From positions 186,001-250,000 of the forward strand of contig JAJHZJ010000269.1 in assembly GCA_023548195.1 (NCBI GenBank): 64,000 bases of DNA, read 5' to 3'. The notes beneath the pieces were generated by a model. That model ran no database searches and had not been told where the DNA came from. It worked only from the letters and a program-made list of their open reading frames with translations. This document shows positions 21,703 through 36,999 of this stretch, piece after piece. Numbering within the stretch: the stretch's first letter is position 1; each line of letters opens with the position of its first letter. The translations under genes were made by a program, and so were the position numbers. The stretch is from Bettongia penicillata ogilbyi. Lineage: Eukaryota > Chordata > Mammalia > Diprotodontia > Potoroidae.

Positions 21703-22692
21703 TTGAGTTAGTCTATTTTTAAAGGTATTATTTTCTTCAGCATTTTTTGGGGAGGTCTCCTTTAGCAAGCTTTTGACTCACTTTTCATGATTTTCTTGCA
21801 TTTCTCTCATTTCTCTTCCCAATTTTTCCTCCACTTCTCTTACTTGATTTTCAAAATCTTTTTTGAGTTCTTCCATGATCTAAGACCATTGTATATTTAT
21901 TTTGGTGGTTTTGAATGGATTTTCCTTGACTTTTATGCCTTCCTCTGATGGTAAGCATTTTTCTTCCTCATCAGAAATGATGTAAGAAAATATTTGTTCA
22001 CCAAGAAAGCAAACTTCTATAGTCTTAGTCTTTCTTTTTTTGGCATTTTCCCAGCCAGTTACTTGACTCAAAATATTTTACTTCTCTCCTGGCCTGTGCT
22101 CTAGTTTTGCAGGTGCCAAAGCTTTTCTGCCCAGGATCTGCAAGTAGTATTCCCTTTTCTGAGCCTCCATGCCAGTCAGTTTTCTTCCTCACCCCAGGGC
22201 CACTACTCAGGGCTGAGATCCAGATGCATATTTCAATTCCCTCAGAGGCTTTAGGCTGAGTGCTCTAAAATTGGACTTTGCCGATGCATCCTGTGGCCAG
22301 GGCTAGGGGAGGGCCTTGCTCCCTTCTCACCTAGGTGAAAAAGCATTCTCACTGACTTTTGAAGCTGTGTTTAGTGGTTGTGGGTTGAGGGATCTGAGAC
22401 CTACAGATGTTCCTGGAGAATCTGTCCCCAAAGTCTGCTCTGGTCCTGTTTCTGCTGGTGCTGTGAAACTAAGGCTGTCCTGGGCTCTGTGATTTGGGCC
22501 CCTTGTGATAGATGGCCCCTTGGGTCAACTTCCTGTTGGCCTTCCATCCTGATAAAAATCTCTTTCACTCTTTCGTTTTGTGGCTTCTGCTGCTCTATAA
22601 TTTACTTAGAGTCATTTTTACATATATCTTATCGACTATGGGGGAAGAGGTAGAATAGGTGCATCTTTCTACTCTGCCATCTTGGCTTTGCT
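21703..22692 (-). mobile_element. HAL1 5' half (copy f)
   Basis: Minus-strand 5'UTR (22065-22692; opening motif 'CCAAGATGGCAGAGTAGAAA' near 22670) and the first ~115 codons of ORF1, from about 22055 through the early coiled coil to 21703. The C-terminal half and 3'UTR are missing on the left. Broken frames. Confidence 0.7.
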
Positions 22693-22694
22693 CC

Positions 22695-23024
22695 CCAGTT
22701 TTTGGTATATCTTACAGCCAAAGGTTTCTGTTTGCTTCCCTACATTTTCCAGCTCTCAATTTTTGCTCCTCATGACTCATGATGTGACCATTTTGGAGGG
22801 TCAGCTCATTTGGTGGATTTTTAAATGACTACTTTACCCTTTGGTTCTTGAACATCAGTGTAGTTTTCCTTGATTATTTCTTGAAAGACATTGTTTAGGC
22901 TCTTTTTTTTTTCTTTGATCATAGCTTTCAGGTAGACGAGATTCTTAAGTTATCTATCCTTGATCTATTTTTAGGTTAGTCTTTTTGTTCTAATGTGGTA
23001 TTGTACATTTTCTTCTGCTTTTTC
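22695..23024 (-). mobile_element. older L1/HAL1 ORF1, C-terminal part (copy h)
   Basis: Minus-strand ORF1 RRM-region text: the counterpart of 'ESxDQKKSL' at about 22900-22930 and of 'ENFHxCSRTK' earlier. It is cut at 23024 by the 3' end of copy g and resumes at 25018 in the correct order, so copy g is nested inside it. Confidence 0.6.
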
Positions 23025-25017
23025 TTTTCTTTTTTAAAATTAAATTTATTTATTTCACATTTAACATTCATTTTCACAAAATTTTGGGTTCCAAATTTTC
23101 CCCCCATTTGTCCCCTCCCCCATGTCAAAACACTGAAAATTCTAATTGCCCCTGTCACCAATCTGCCCTCTCTTCTGTCATCCCTCCTTTCCCTTGTCCC
23201 CATCTTCTCTTTTTGTCCTGTAGGACCAGATAACTTCCTACACCCCATTACTTGTATTTCCTATTACCTAGTAGCAAGAACAATACTTGACAGTTGTTCC
23301 TAAACTTTGAGTTCCAACTTCTTTTCATTCCTCCCTTCCCACCCATTTCCTTTGGGAAGGCAAGCAATTCAATATAGGCCATATCAGTGTAGTTTTGTAA
23401 ATGACTTCCATAATAGGGGTGTTGTGTAAGACTAACTATATTTCCCTCCATCCTATCCTGCCCCGCATTGCTTCTATTCTGTCTTTTGATCCTGTCCCTC
23501 CCCAGGAGTGTTGACTTCAAATTGCTCCCTCCTCCCATTGCCTTCCTTCCATCATCCCTCCCAACCTGCTTATCTCCTTTTCCTCCACTTTCCTGTGTTG
23601 TAAGATAGGTTTTCATACCAAAATGAGTGTGCATTTTATACCTTCCTTTAGTCGAATGTGATGAGAGTGTACTTCATGATTTTCTCTCACCTCCTCTCTT
23701 TTTCCCTCCACTAAAAAGTCTTTTGCTTGCCTCTTTTATGAGAGATAATTTGCCCCATTCCATTTCTCCCTTTCTCCTCCCAATATATATCTATCTCACT
23801 GCTTAATTTCATTTTTTAAAGATATGATCCTAACCTATTCAATTCACCCTGTGTTCTCTGTCTCTCTGTGTGTGTCTGTTCTGTTCTAATTTTTAAAGAA
23901 CTATTTTCTTCAGTGGGCTTTTGAACCTCCTTTTCCATTTGGCTAATTCTGCTTTTTAAAGTATTCTTCTCCTCACTGGCCTTTTGAACCTTTTTTGCCA
24001 ATTGACTTAGCCTATTTTTCAAGGTGTTATTTTCTTCAGTATTTTTTTTTGGATCTCCTTTAGCAAGGTGTTGACCCATTTTTCATGCTTTTCTTGCATC
24101 TCTCTCATTTCTCTTCCCAGTTTTTCCTCCACCTCTCTAACTTGATTTTCAAAATCCTTTCTGAGCTCTTCCATGGCCTGAGCCCACTGAATATTTATTT
24201 TGGATGTTTGGGATATGGAAGCCTTGACTTCTATGTCTTTCCCTGATAGTAAGCACTGTTCTTCCTCATCCCAAAGGATGGAAGGAGAGATCTGTTCACC
24301 AAGAAAGTAATCTTCTATGTTCTTATTTTTTCCCCTTTCTGGGCATTTTTCCAGCCAGTTACTTGACTTCTGAGATTCCTCTCCGCCCCCACCTTGCCTC
24401 CAGATCCACCCAACCAGTGCCTGGGGTCTGAGATTCAAATGCTGATCCCCAGCCTCAGGGCTTTCAGCAGTGGTGGGGCTGCTATTCAGTGTGAAATTAA
24501 ATTCAAGTGCTCCAATTGGGGCAGGGCCGCCACACAGGGCTCAGTTCCCTCAGGGGGTTTACTTGGAGATCTTCAACAATGGATTCAAGCTCCTGTCTGC
24601 TTTAGGAGCTCCTGTCTGCTGCTTTCTCTGCTGCTGCCTCCCATGGGGGCCTGAGTTATGGAGACACCCAGCTCCCCTCTTGGCTGGCCAAAAAGACTCT
24701 GTCACTGACCTTTGTTGCCTGTGGGTGGAGGGACCTGCATGGCCACTGGAGATTCTGCCCCTGAAGCCTGCTTGGATCTGTTCCTCTCGGTGACCTGTGG
24801 CCAAGGCAGGGCTGGTCTCTGCTCTGGGCCCAGTACATGATGGACCTTTTCTGTCAGTTTTTCAGGTCTCTCTGGAACAGATATCTCCTCTACTCCGTTG
24901 TTCTGTGGCTTCTGCTGCTCCAGAATTTGTTGGGAATTCTTTACAGGTATTTTATGGGCTGTGGGTTAGGAGCTAGCATATGTGTATCTTTCAACTCCGA
25001 CATTTTGGCTCCTCTCT
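23025..25017 (-). mobile_element. HAL1 with internal deletion (copy g)
   Basis: Minus-strand HAL1 nested in copy h. 3'UTR 23025-23880, ORF1 N-terminal half 23885-24355 (start MP-x-R-GKNKN near 24350, coiled coil), 5'UTR 24356-25017. At about 23880 the TG-rich tract of the 3'UTR is joined directly to the coiled coil, so the RRM and C-terminal domain are deleted. The open reading 24019-24438 begins in leader sequence (MNLRPQAL) and runs through the normal start. Confidence 0.75.
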
Positions 25018-26110
25018 ACTTTTTCATTCTTTTCATTTTATTTGACTGATTCTTGATGTCTTATATTGTCATTAGCTTCCACTTGCCCAGTTCTAATTTT
25101 TAAAGGATTCTTTTCTTCAGTTAGCTTTTTTTCTACTGTCTTTTCCTTTTGATCAATTGATCAATTCAGTGTTTTCAGTTCTTTTCTTCATTGCTTTCGT
25201 GTAACTCCTTTTCCATTTGTCAAATTTCCTTTTAAGGAGTTGTTTCCTTCAGTGGAAAGGATCTTTCTCCCAAGCTGTTAACTCTCTTACATATCTCTCA
25301 TTTCCTTTCTGATATTTTTCTTCCATCTTTCTTATTTGACTTTAATGTTCCCTGTTGACCTCTTCCAACAGACCTTTTTGAACTTGAGACCAATTCATAT
25401 TTCCCTTTGAGATTTTGAATGCAGGTATACTGACAATGTTGTCATCTTTTGAGTTTGTGTGTTGATTTTCCCTGTTCCTATTGAAGCATTCTATGGTCAG
25501 TGTTCATTTTTGCTCATCTTGTTTGCCTATTTCCTGGTTTTTAAAACTCAGTTCTGCTGGGGCACAGGGGACATTGTCTCAAGCTTATTGTCCTAATCAT
25601 CAAGGGTTTGTTAATTGGCTTTTTGTGCTTTGACCTCAGGTGCTGGCATCTGGAGGCTGTAGGGGTCTGGCATTAAACTGCAGTGCTAGTGGTGGCATTA
25701 ACAAGTGCTGAGGCCTGGTGGATTTTTTTCTGTACTTCCCTGGCATTAGTCTAAAGCACATGGAGATTTGGCCTGGAAGACACCTGTGCACCCTGGACTA
25801 CACTAAAACTTTGCTAAAGCCATTGGAATTATGGCTGGTGTTGGACATCTACCTTCCTAGAAGTTATGATGAAGAATATGGAGGTCCACTGCTGGAAGAT
25901 ATCTGTCTGGTCTGGGCTCCATTTGAGGATGTGATAGCATCCAAGGGTGGTGCCTGCTGGTGTCCCTGGCTGTATTAAGTGAAATGGTGAGTCAATTTGC
26001 CAATTTTTTTCCCCTTCACCACCCTCAGTTTCAAGATCTCTCACTGGTTTGCTAAGGTGGGACTTGTTGCTGGCTTGCTGGGATATTTCCTGCTCTGGAA
26101 TGCATTCTTA
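25018..26110 (-). mobile_element. older L1/HAL1, coiled coil and 5'UTR (copy h)
   Basis: Continuation of 22695-23024. On the minus strand: coiled-coil region of ORF1 (25018-25440), then a long, differently composed 5'UTR (25440 to about 26110). Several tens of per cent diverged from the HAL1 copies, so an older L1-type subfamily. The two sides share CTTTTTC-like sequence at the junction, consistent with a short target-site duplication. Confidence 0.55.
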
Positions 26111-26740
26111 AAATCCTGAATGAGATTGTCCTTATGTGCCACTTCTCCAAAGTTCCCAGGCTAAAAGATTGGTCTACCATCCTGTCTTCACACTGGTTCT
26201 GCTGTTTCCTGATTATTTTTTTCATGGAGCTCTATTTTCTATGCATGTATTTGTGCATGTATGTGTGTGTGTGTGTTTGTGTGGGTGTGTTTTCCAGAGG
26301 TCAATATGGGAAAGTGATAGTAAATGACTTCTTACTCTGAATTCTTGACTCCCAGAATTCCAGGCAATTTATTTGAGAATTTTCTTGCAAATATTTTGAA
26401 ATTATTCTATCCTTCTGTGTTTTGAACACCCTTGTCATCATAATAACTTTTTAATATTGGGTTTCTTGTGGTTGTTGTTAATAATGATTGATTTTTGCCC
26501 ATTATTTCATCCTACTTCTTGAATCCATATCTTATGGTCAAGATATCTTATGGTCAAGGCATTGAGTATTTGTGGATGGAAAGTCTGTTCTTTTCTTGGA
26601 TCAGTCTTTTTCATTTCTTGAATGAATGTTTTATTTTCCTAGAATCTTAAGGATAGCTTAGAGTTGGAATCTTAATGCTTTCCCAAAGTGACCTATTTGG
26701 AATCACTCTGATGGATGATCCTATAGTCAATAATTTTTTT
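26111..26740. other. unassigned, with (TG)n
   Basis: Holds a TG-rich microsatellite at 26245-26292, which explains the two overlapping short ORFs, and a doubled 'ATCTTATGGTCAAG' near 26528-26556. The left part may still belong to the old L1 5'UTR. Confidence 0.4.
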
Positions 26741-26744
26741 GCCA

Positions 26745-27395
26745 AATCTTGTCACATCTATATTATGTATACCTCTTATTCTTCTCCTTAATTCTTTCCC
26801 ACCACTACCATCCTAACTATTATCACTTCCCACCAGAATTGAGACAACCTCCTAATTCAGTACCCTTATTTCTCATGTCATTCCCACCCTACCCCTGCTC
26901 AAGAAGTTTCTGTGACTCCCTACTGATGATAGGAAAAATTTGAAATATCTGTGTTTAGAATTTAAAGACCTTTACAACCCGATTGTAACTTGTTTTCATA
27001 TTTAATTCTTTCTCCCATACAACTGCAAAGAAAAATTGTGCATTTTTTTAAATTTCTGTGCAGAAGCATCCCTTTTCCTAGTTCAGTACATTATCACAGG
27101 CTATCTTCTTGGTCCTGAATTCTATTCATTCACATTTCTGGTTCTTAAAACCCCTGAGCTTACTTCTGGACTCATTTCCTATAAAATATAATTCATTATT
27201 TCCCCTCTTATTATTGTTTCCTTTGCCACAATTATTTTGCATTTACTTGAATGTATTTTGTATTTATTAATCTGCATGGATTTAAAAAAAGCACTTGAAT
27301 GCAGGATTTCTAGGGTTGGAGGTTGTTTTATTTTTTCTTTAGTGTCTGGTACATAGAAAGCATTTAAATACTCATCAAATTCTATTAATTTAACT
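26745..27395 (+). mobile_element. L2/L3 (CR1-like) LINE 3' end
   Basis: Matches the 3' part of ancient mammalian L2/L3: 'TTTAGAATTTAAAGACCTTTACAAC', the 'GTGCAGAAGCATCCC' counterpart of the 'GCACAGGCT' segment, the pyrimidine-rich middle, 'TTGTATTTATTAAT', 'CACTTGAATGCAGG' and the closing 'AGTGTCTGGTACATAGAAAG' then 'CATTTAAATACTCA'. Highly diverged. No coding sequence retained. Confidence 0.7.
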
Positions 27396-28580
27396 AAATT
27401 GAATCTTTTTTCTGAGAACAGTGACCATATGTGTGTGGCAGAGAAGGGTTACTTTTACTTATGGATGCCAATATACAAGACACAATTGTGAAATAGATTT
27501 GAATAAAAAGTCCCTATTAAATGACTTAGTCCTCTGCCAGTACCACCAGCTTATGCTCATTTAGCTAGGTGGAAATAAAAATCATTTCCATTTTGTACCT
27601 GATATTGCTAAAAGAAAGAGAGGTGAAATTGGTCTGGATCACTCTTTAAATAATGTTAGTATTATCACTTTGGGAGAAGGATTTCATAAATTTAGAGGAC
27701 AAGAGACCCTGAATGACTCTAATGCACACGATAAAATGAGGACAGACTTAACAATTGATATGTGAAACCTAAATGTTTACTCTTTAGGGGAAAAATAATT
27801 TTCAACTTCCTGAAGTGATCTTAATAAAACTTTTAATTACAAAAAATGAAACTATAGTGAGAAGTGAAGGGTGAGAAGCTATGTTTTTTATTGAGTGCCA
27901 GAAAGCTTGTTGTCATGTAGATTTGAAAAAGGCCAACTCCATAGTCCCATTAAGTCTGTCAACTTTTATTACATCAAGTGATATGATTGGAATCAGAGAG
28001 TTTGGGTAATTTTACCTGGTAAAATGAACAGGATACCTGAGACCCAATACAGACATCTTTAAACTGACCCTTTTTTAAGCCTAAATCTTTGGCTTTTTTT
28101 TATACTAGGCTACTTTATAACTTCCTTATATTATCTCCTTGTATAACTGTCCTACAGGCTTTGTGAGGGCACAGCTAATAAGATGCAGGCTTTCCTGCTG
28201 CTACTTCTGAATCCAATTAAATTGTTCTAAACTGGATTCTGGAACCTCAAACAAAAGTTCCTCTAAGAACAAGCACTTTATCATACACATAAAATCTTAG
28301 TGGGGTATTTTGTTAATTTCAAAATGGGCATTTTGGACTCAACTCACTGTGTGACACACTTTCATCTGCTTTTTTATACTTATATGTTTTTAAAGGTTTA
28401 GTATAGGACCATAATAGAACACAAAATCTAAAACCGTTGGGTTCCTGGGGAATAGGCATGGGGCATGCTACAGCATAGAATCACAAATCTGTATTCTGCC
28501 ACACGTTTGGATATTTATTCACTAAATGAAAAAAATTAAGTGAAATCATGGAGAAGAGGGAATAAAAAGTGGTCACCAGT
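27396..28580. other. unassigned AT-rich stretch
   Basis: No gene, RNA or recognisable repeat. Composition is even and AT-rich. Confidence 0.45.
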
Positions 28581-28582
28581 GT

Positions 28583-28810
28583 TTAGGCAGTTAGTTGACA
28601 CAGTTAATAGCCTGCTGGACTTGGAGTCAGGAATATCTATATTCTATGTGACCATGGACCAGTAATTTATTTCTTTACACTTCAGTTTTTCCTCATCTGC
28701 AAAACTGGATTATTAATAGCAATTACATTGCAGAATTGTTGTAACATCAAATAATATGATTTCTTGTAAAGTCCTTTTTGAATTCTTAAAAGCTATAGAA
28801 GCATTGACAA
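28583..28810 (+). mobile_element. tRNA/CORE SINE
   Basis: Opens with 'GGCAGTTAGTTGACACAGTTAATAG' and 'CTGGACTTGGAGTCAGGAATATC', a marsupial SINE head. It continues 'TCAGTTTTTCCTCATCTGCA' and ends 'TTCTTAAAAGCTATAGAAGC', the usual 3' tail of CORE SINEs in this lineage. Diverged. Confidence 0.7.
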
Positions 28811-29453
28811 TGATGGTGATGCAGTCTTCAAAAGTTTAAAAAATATTTTTATGCATATTGTTTTATATTATCTTATATTTTTGATATTCATTACCATATC
28901 AAATTTATTATTCCAATGGCACTAATACATCTGTAGATGTTCATGATAACAATCACACTGCACAAAATTTTCTTACCTTCTAGTTTCTGGTCAACTAGAA
29001 AATATCTCCCTTACATTTCCCTCACCATTCCTGAAGATCCACTACAGGCCATTTACTCAGACAAAACCTCTTAATGCACTCTTGAAATTTGGGGGGGCGC
29101 ACTATGTTTCCCTTTGAAAAATGAAAAAAATGTTACCTATCCCAACCCACCCCTCCTTGGCCAAATATACCCTGCAAAGAGGACACTTTTTCTGCCTCTT
29201 TGAAGACTTGAATAAATATGGAAACAGGCAACTCAAGTTGCGTCAAGTGAAAATATTTCAAGTTCAAGTGGGCCCCAAATGTGTCATGTGCAACACAGAA
29301 ACCTATAAGGCTGAATATCAATGTGTTTTGAAAGTCTCAAGTTGCTATGAACTGATTAAGTATATGTGAAGAGATGTCATTGCAGTAACAATTTTCCGCA
29401 TTTGTGTTACGCTAGAGTCCAACAGGAGTCTGAACTGATGTTGGAAAGAGCTT
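28811..29453. other. unassigned; 3' flank of EEF2 retrocopy
   Basis: No gene seen. I looked here for the poly(T) (inverted poly(A)) and target-site duplication expected at the 3' end of the EEF2 retrocopy and found none, so the 3' end has eroded or lies in sequence that I cannot delimit. The short ORFs at 29121-29369 have no recognisable features. Confidence 0.4.
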
Positions 29454-32111
<2,658 letters not shown>

Positions 32112-34020
32112 CTATTATCTTAAATAAATGATACTACTAGTATTGTTGCTGTTGTTGTTTTTGTCATTATATAACTTTATTAATGAGAGATTTGGAAATA
32201 TTTTGAGATTTTTCAAGAGAGGATATTTGCAGAAACATTGAATATTTTAGTGCTTACCAACTCTATCAAATATGCTTGGCAAAGATCCTAAGCTAGAAAA
32301 AATTTAATATATAGGCCCAAATCTGGGAACTGTTGATATAGAAGTCATCCCCTCCTATTTTAGACAGTATGCATAAATGTTCTAGTGAATTAGAGAATTG
32401 AACAAATATCAGATAAATTTAATAAAGATGTCTAAAAATTTTTCCTTTAATTATACCTTTTTGGGGAGGAGGAGAGGGACTAATGGAATCTGAAAAAATT
32501 GAATAATTGCTTTCCCTTCTCCACTTTTCTGACCCAATAAAACAGACTATGATAAAAATCTTGCTACAAAATATTCACTGGCAGTATATAGGTAAGAGCT
32601 GATTCCCAAGTTCCAAGTAGCCAGGGATGACATGCATTATGAAAGTCTTTCATTTTTCCTCTGATATATCTGTTATTGACAATAGTTAGAGACTAGACAC
32701 CATATTTGATAGACTGATGATGTGACTCAGAGGAATAAATTATAAGAGGTCCTAGTAACCAATGATCAAAATACACCAAAAACAGCATTTGTAGGGTTGA
32801 TTGAAGATAGAATTTGATGTGACTTCTCCAGTGAAGGTTATTAAACCTATTAAATATAGTTAAACTTTTGTTTTATTTTCTCAGAGTTGAAACTCACATT
32901 AGTAGCTAAGAAGGGGTTCTTCTGAGCAGAAATTTTCTGGACTGTTGCTCTCATGCCTGAATACTAAAAAACAAAACAGAACAAAACAAAAACAAAAAAC
33001 AAACAAAAAAACAAAAAACAAAACAAACATTTTTTTTTCTTTCTTCTTGGGGAAAATGGGATTTTTCATCATCCAGCTCAAGACAATTTTTTCTATATTT
33101 TTCTGGAAGTGCCATTTAATAAATATTTATTTGGCAATGCTTTTGCAACTTCCCATGACTGAAAGCTGAATTAAGTCTTTCTTAGCAGAATGCTGAGAAA
33201 AACCAGGGATGGCGGTGGGAAAAAAGGGAAAGGAAGCTGGCATTATGTAGTAGCTTTTCCCTCGTGGGGAGCAAAACTCCTTGTTGCAACCAAAACATGT
33301 ATTTCAAATCCCCTGTACTTAGCAAAGCAAGTGGTTTTATTCAGCTCTCTCTTTACACATTATCTTCCTAAATTAATTCATTTATTTTCTGTACCTAGCA
33401 TCATGTTGTTGGATGCTGGCTACAGGAGCCAACAGTATTTACTCATGCAAAGCTTAAATAGCAAAACTGAAGAACTTTGCACACTTTTGAAAATCTTCTT
33501 CATTAATCTAACTTCATATCCTCAATAAAGTATTAGTTTATTTGTTATTTTCTATTTTTCACCTAAACTACTTGTCATGTAAAAGAAAAATAATAAATTT
33601 TTAGAGTAGCCATATATAGATAAAGACGATATCAATTACATAGACAAATGGATAGATAGATAAATAGATAGATAGCAATTTACATAGAGTTATGGATAGA
33701 TCTTTTACTACATTTGACTTCCATGATTCTGATCATAATTTTGAAAATCAGATATGTTGAAAACTAGGTTAATTTGAAGAAATTAGACTTAGAAAATATT
33801 TTATGGCAATTCTTTCTAGGCATGTACAGGTCCAAATGGATTTTTATCTTAAATGACAATATTAATATAATCTAGGTAATATAAAAAGTTAAACAGTTTT
33901 TAACTTTGTTTGATATGTCAGATAATTGTTCAAGGGTTTGATTAATTAGAGGTATTTAGATACATTGTCTAAAATAAGAAACTATACTTTTTGAAATGTG
34001 AGTTATACATTTTGCCTTGA
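32112..34020. other. unassigned; simple repeats
   Basis: No gene or clear element. Contains an A-rich (CAAAA)n-like run at 32965-33030 and a GATA repeat at 33650-33675. The 112-codon ORF 33190-33528 has no domain, signal peptide or repeat match and is not supported. Confidence 0.45.
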
Positions 34021-34021
34021 A

Positions 34022-34130
34022 TTTGGCCTTGGATTTGAGAAGACTTGCCTTAGACACATTAGCTGTGTGAGCATAGGCAAATCAAAACTCCCCAGATAAT
34101 TCTCAAAATCTATGTTTTAGATTAATTGCC
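34022..34130 (+). mobile_element. SINE fragment
   Basis: 'GGCCTTGGATTTGAGAAGAC', 'CTTAGACACATTAGCTGTGT' and 'GAGCATAGGCAAATCA' match the middle of the marsupial tRNA/CORE SINEs (counterpart of 'CCTCAGACACTTACTAGCTG' and 'GGGCAAGTCA'). Confidence 0.6.
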
Positions 34131-34639
34131 AATTTGCATCCACTGATGGAATTCAATTAAATAGTAAACATGTATTGAATTCTATCATTAGATGATATTT
34201 CAATACCAGGAATTGCCACCATAGCTAATACCACATGTTTAGATCTTTCTGACTATTAATAAATCAGATTGAAATTCTTTGATGCATAAAATAATATCTA
34301 AAAGAAATAAATTTTACCTAATGTGTGATGGATATTTTTTTAAAAAATTGAGTGGATATATGTCACTATAATAATATGACTTATGGATTATACCAAAGAG
34401 TATCTTGATATTGCAAATATTTTCTTTCTGAATTTAAATTTCAAATATAAGTGAGGAAATTACTGTATCTCTAATTTAGATACATGACAGGTAGAGAGAA
34501 GATTTGCTATATCTGTTATAGGAGGTGTACCAAAAGTCTTGGTTCTATTTTTAGTTATTGTGTCCTATCAATATAACAAGTACAATCCCTACCTGTGTAC
34601 TAAGTTATACTTCATTTTTTATTTTTCCAAAAGCTTGTC

Positions 34640-34792
34640 AAGTAATTCTTGTCAACTTATCTATATGACATATTCTCCATTATAAATTTCATGAGGACAG
34701 TAACAATGTCTCATTTTAATATCATATTACCACCCGGCTCTAATGCAATTCTCTGCACACAATAGTTACATGTTAAATGCTTAAAGAATAAA
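34640..34792 (+). mobile_element. L2/L3 3' end fragment
   Basis: 'AATTTCATGAGGACAGTAAC', 'AATGTCTCATTTTAATATCA' and the terminal 'TAGTTACATGTTAAATGCTTA' match the conserved L2/L3 tail. Flanking 34131-34640 shows nothing assignable. Confidence 0.55.
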
Positions 34793-35234
34793 GCATGTGC
34801 CTTTTTCATGAATAGAATTTCTGATTTTAACTATCAAGACTATCTATCAATGCAGTGGGAAGGCAAATATAGTCATTTAGGAGATGAAGATCATGAAAGT
34901 AAGATCAGTCAACAGTATTGAAAAAATTAGAAAAAAAGATATTTCTTTACCCATTCTGAACTGTGGAGAGAATCCATTCCCTGGGGGAAATGATCTTGTT
35001 GGATTCTAAAACGTGAATGTCAAATATGTCAACATAGTATTATTGAGTAAGGTTGGGTCAATATGTCAGGTGAGATTGTGTCCAAATCATAGAATGTCAA
35101 GGAAGCAATCCTGATTTTCTTAACAGTAAGAGTGGATTTCTATACTAATATATCAGTTAATTAGCTCAAAAGCAAAAAAAAAAATGATAAGAAGATATCA
35201 GTGAGGATCAATTTGTTCATGTATGGGTAGACAA

Positions 35235-35425
35235 GGAGAAGCTGTTTATTGAAGCAAAAAGTGCACTGTATTTCAACTTAGAAGACTTGAGTTTGAACTT
35301 CTGCTGATGTTTACCCTACTGTGTGACCTAAGAACATTTTCTTAATCTTTCTGGGTCTCACTATAATCATGAAGTTATCAGACTACAAATTATTTTTGCT
35401 CTCTAAATCCCATAATGCTAAAATC
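35235..35425 (+). mobile_element. MIR fragment
   Basis: 'ACTTAGAAGACTTGAGTTTG', 'CTACTGTGTGACCTAAGAAC', 'TTCTTAATCTTTCTGGGTCTC' and 'GAAGTTATCAGACTACA' follow the MIR order. Confidence 0.6.
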
Positions 35426-36745
35426 TCTAACTGAAAAAGTATGAAACAACAGGAATGCTACCATAGTATAATATTATTGTGATGTTTCTGACACCCAAAA
35501 TTGGCATGGATTTTCCAGAGCAAGTGAGGTTAAAAGAAATGACTGTGGTTATGGAACAAAAGAGTCTGTTGTATACTCACTGACACTTGGGGATTCTTCT
35601 TTACTTACAGCTAATGACAATAATGAAGATTTCTTATACGTAAAAAATAATAGGTAAGTGAAAACTTGAGAATGATAATTTACTCACTAATGATGAAGGG
35701 AAAATTTTTTAAAATCTTATAATTAGGGCAATTAGTATTTTTTTCGAGAGTTTGTATATAACTAATATATTTTAGTCCAGTAGAACTATCTCTTAAATGC
35801 TTGTACAGTTTTTCGTTGTGTGAGTTAGGTACCATGTTACTAAATTGAAGCAGTTGGTAGAACACTGTCATGTAGTTATTCCCTACCAATTATTTTGCAT
35901 GAAATTATTTGGGGAGCTATACTGCTACAGATCTATCAGTATGCATGAATCCTGTAATCCCATTAATATGCTCAATGCAATAAGTAATGTTTATATCTGC
36001 TAAGCAATTTCTAGAAGTTTTATCAGAATCAAGGTCCAAGAAAACATAAAGAATATCTGGAATAAATTTTTGTTTGTTTTTGGGTGGTTTTTTCTAGATA
36101 ATGGAGAAATCGTTCTTAATTTACTTTCTCCATCTTCCTTAATAGAGGGGATGTCATGCCAGAGCACTGATTCCCTCATGGCACCATTGCCATGGATTTT
36201 CTGAGAGCTCCTTGAAATACCCATGCTTTGAACACTTTGTTATTTTTATTCAGCCACACTGATTTGTGAACAGAGATGTATGCCATGTACAAGATTAATC
36301 TCTCCCTGAAAAGAGCATCCCTTGGCAGTGGTTAATCTGTTACAGCTTAATAATTAAAATGGAATATTTGGACTTCAACTGCTATAATATGGGAATACAG
36401 GATATTGTTCAGTGTTATTGTCCTTTTGATATTCAAATACCCCCTTGAGCCACTCTCAGGCATTTTCTAGACCTCAAGGTATGAGAGATGACTTTTGTCT
36501 TGACACCAAAGTTAATCAGAAACCCTTACCCACATAATAGTAAGTAGCTTTTGTGATCACCATACATATAAATAAGCTTTAATGGGCAAACATATACAGA
36601 ACCGTGACAGAATTGCTGAACAGGAGAAGAGAAAATAAATTAGAACTGGGGTGGGTAGAATCAATCTTATGTTTCATATTTTTTGGCTATTTCATCTTGA
36701 TAGTAGATAAATTATTACACCACTATCCCCTAGGGGTAGTCAATA
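35426..36745. other. unassigned stretch
   Basis: AT-rich, no supported coding, RNA or repeat call. Short ORFs at 35680-35889 and 36000-36224 look random. Confidence 0.45.
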
Positions 36746-36999
36746 GTTGATTTTTTTATTTAAATTTATTTTTTTTAATGTTCTACAATCATTACCATAA
36801 AATTTAGATTTTAACCCCCCACACCTACGCCCCACTACCCCCTTTCTTCCCAAGATGCCATACAATTCTATATAGGATCTACATATACTTTCCTATTGAA
36901 TACATTTTCACTATAGCCATCCTATGTAGATGAACTAAAATAAATGGAAGAAATCATATAACAAATCAAAATATAATACACAAACACACAACACAAACA

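Noticed and set aside
23248..23634. 128-codon minus-strand ORF
   Set aside because: Lies in the purine-rich HAL1 3'UTR; equivalent chance ORFs occur at the same place in other copies (2888-3193, 18970-19308).
23816..24438. Two overlapping coiled-coil ORFs as separate genes
   Set aside because: They are frameshifted parts of one HAL1 ORF1 (copy g) with its RRM deleted.
29000..29453. 3'UTR and poly(A) of the EEF2 retrocopy
   Set aside because: No poly(T) run or duplication of the right-flank sequence was found, so the pseudogene was ended at its stop codon.
33190..33528. 112-codon plus-strand ORF as a possible gene
   Set aside because: No domain, no signal peptide, no promoter or splice context; length is compatible with chance.
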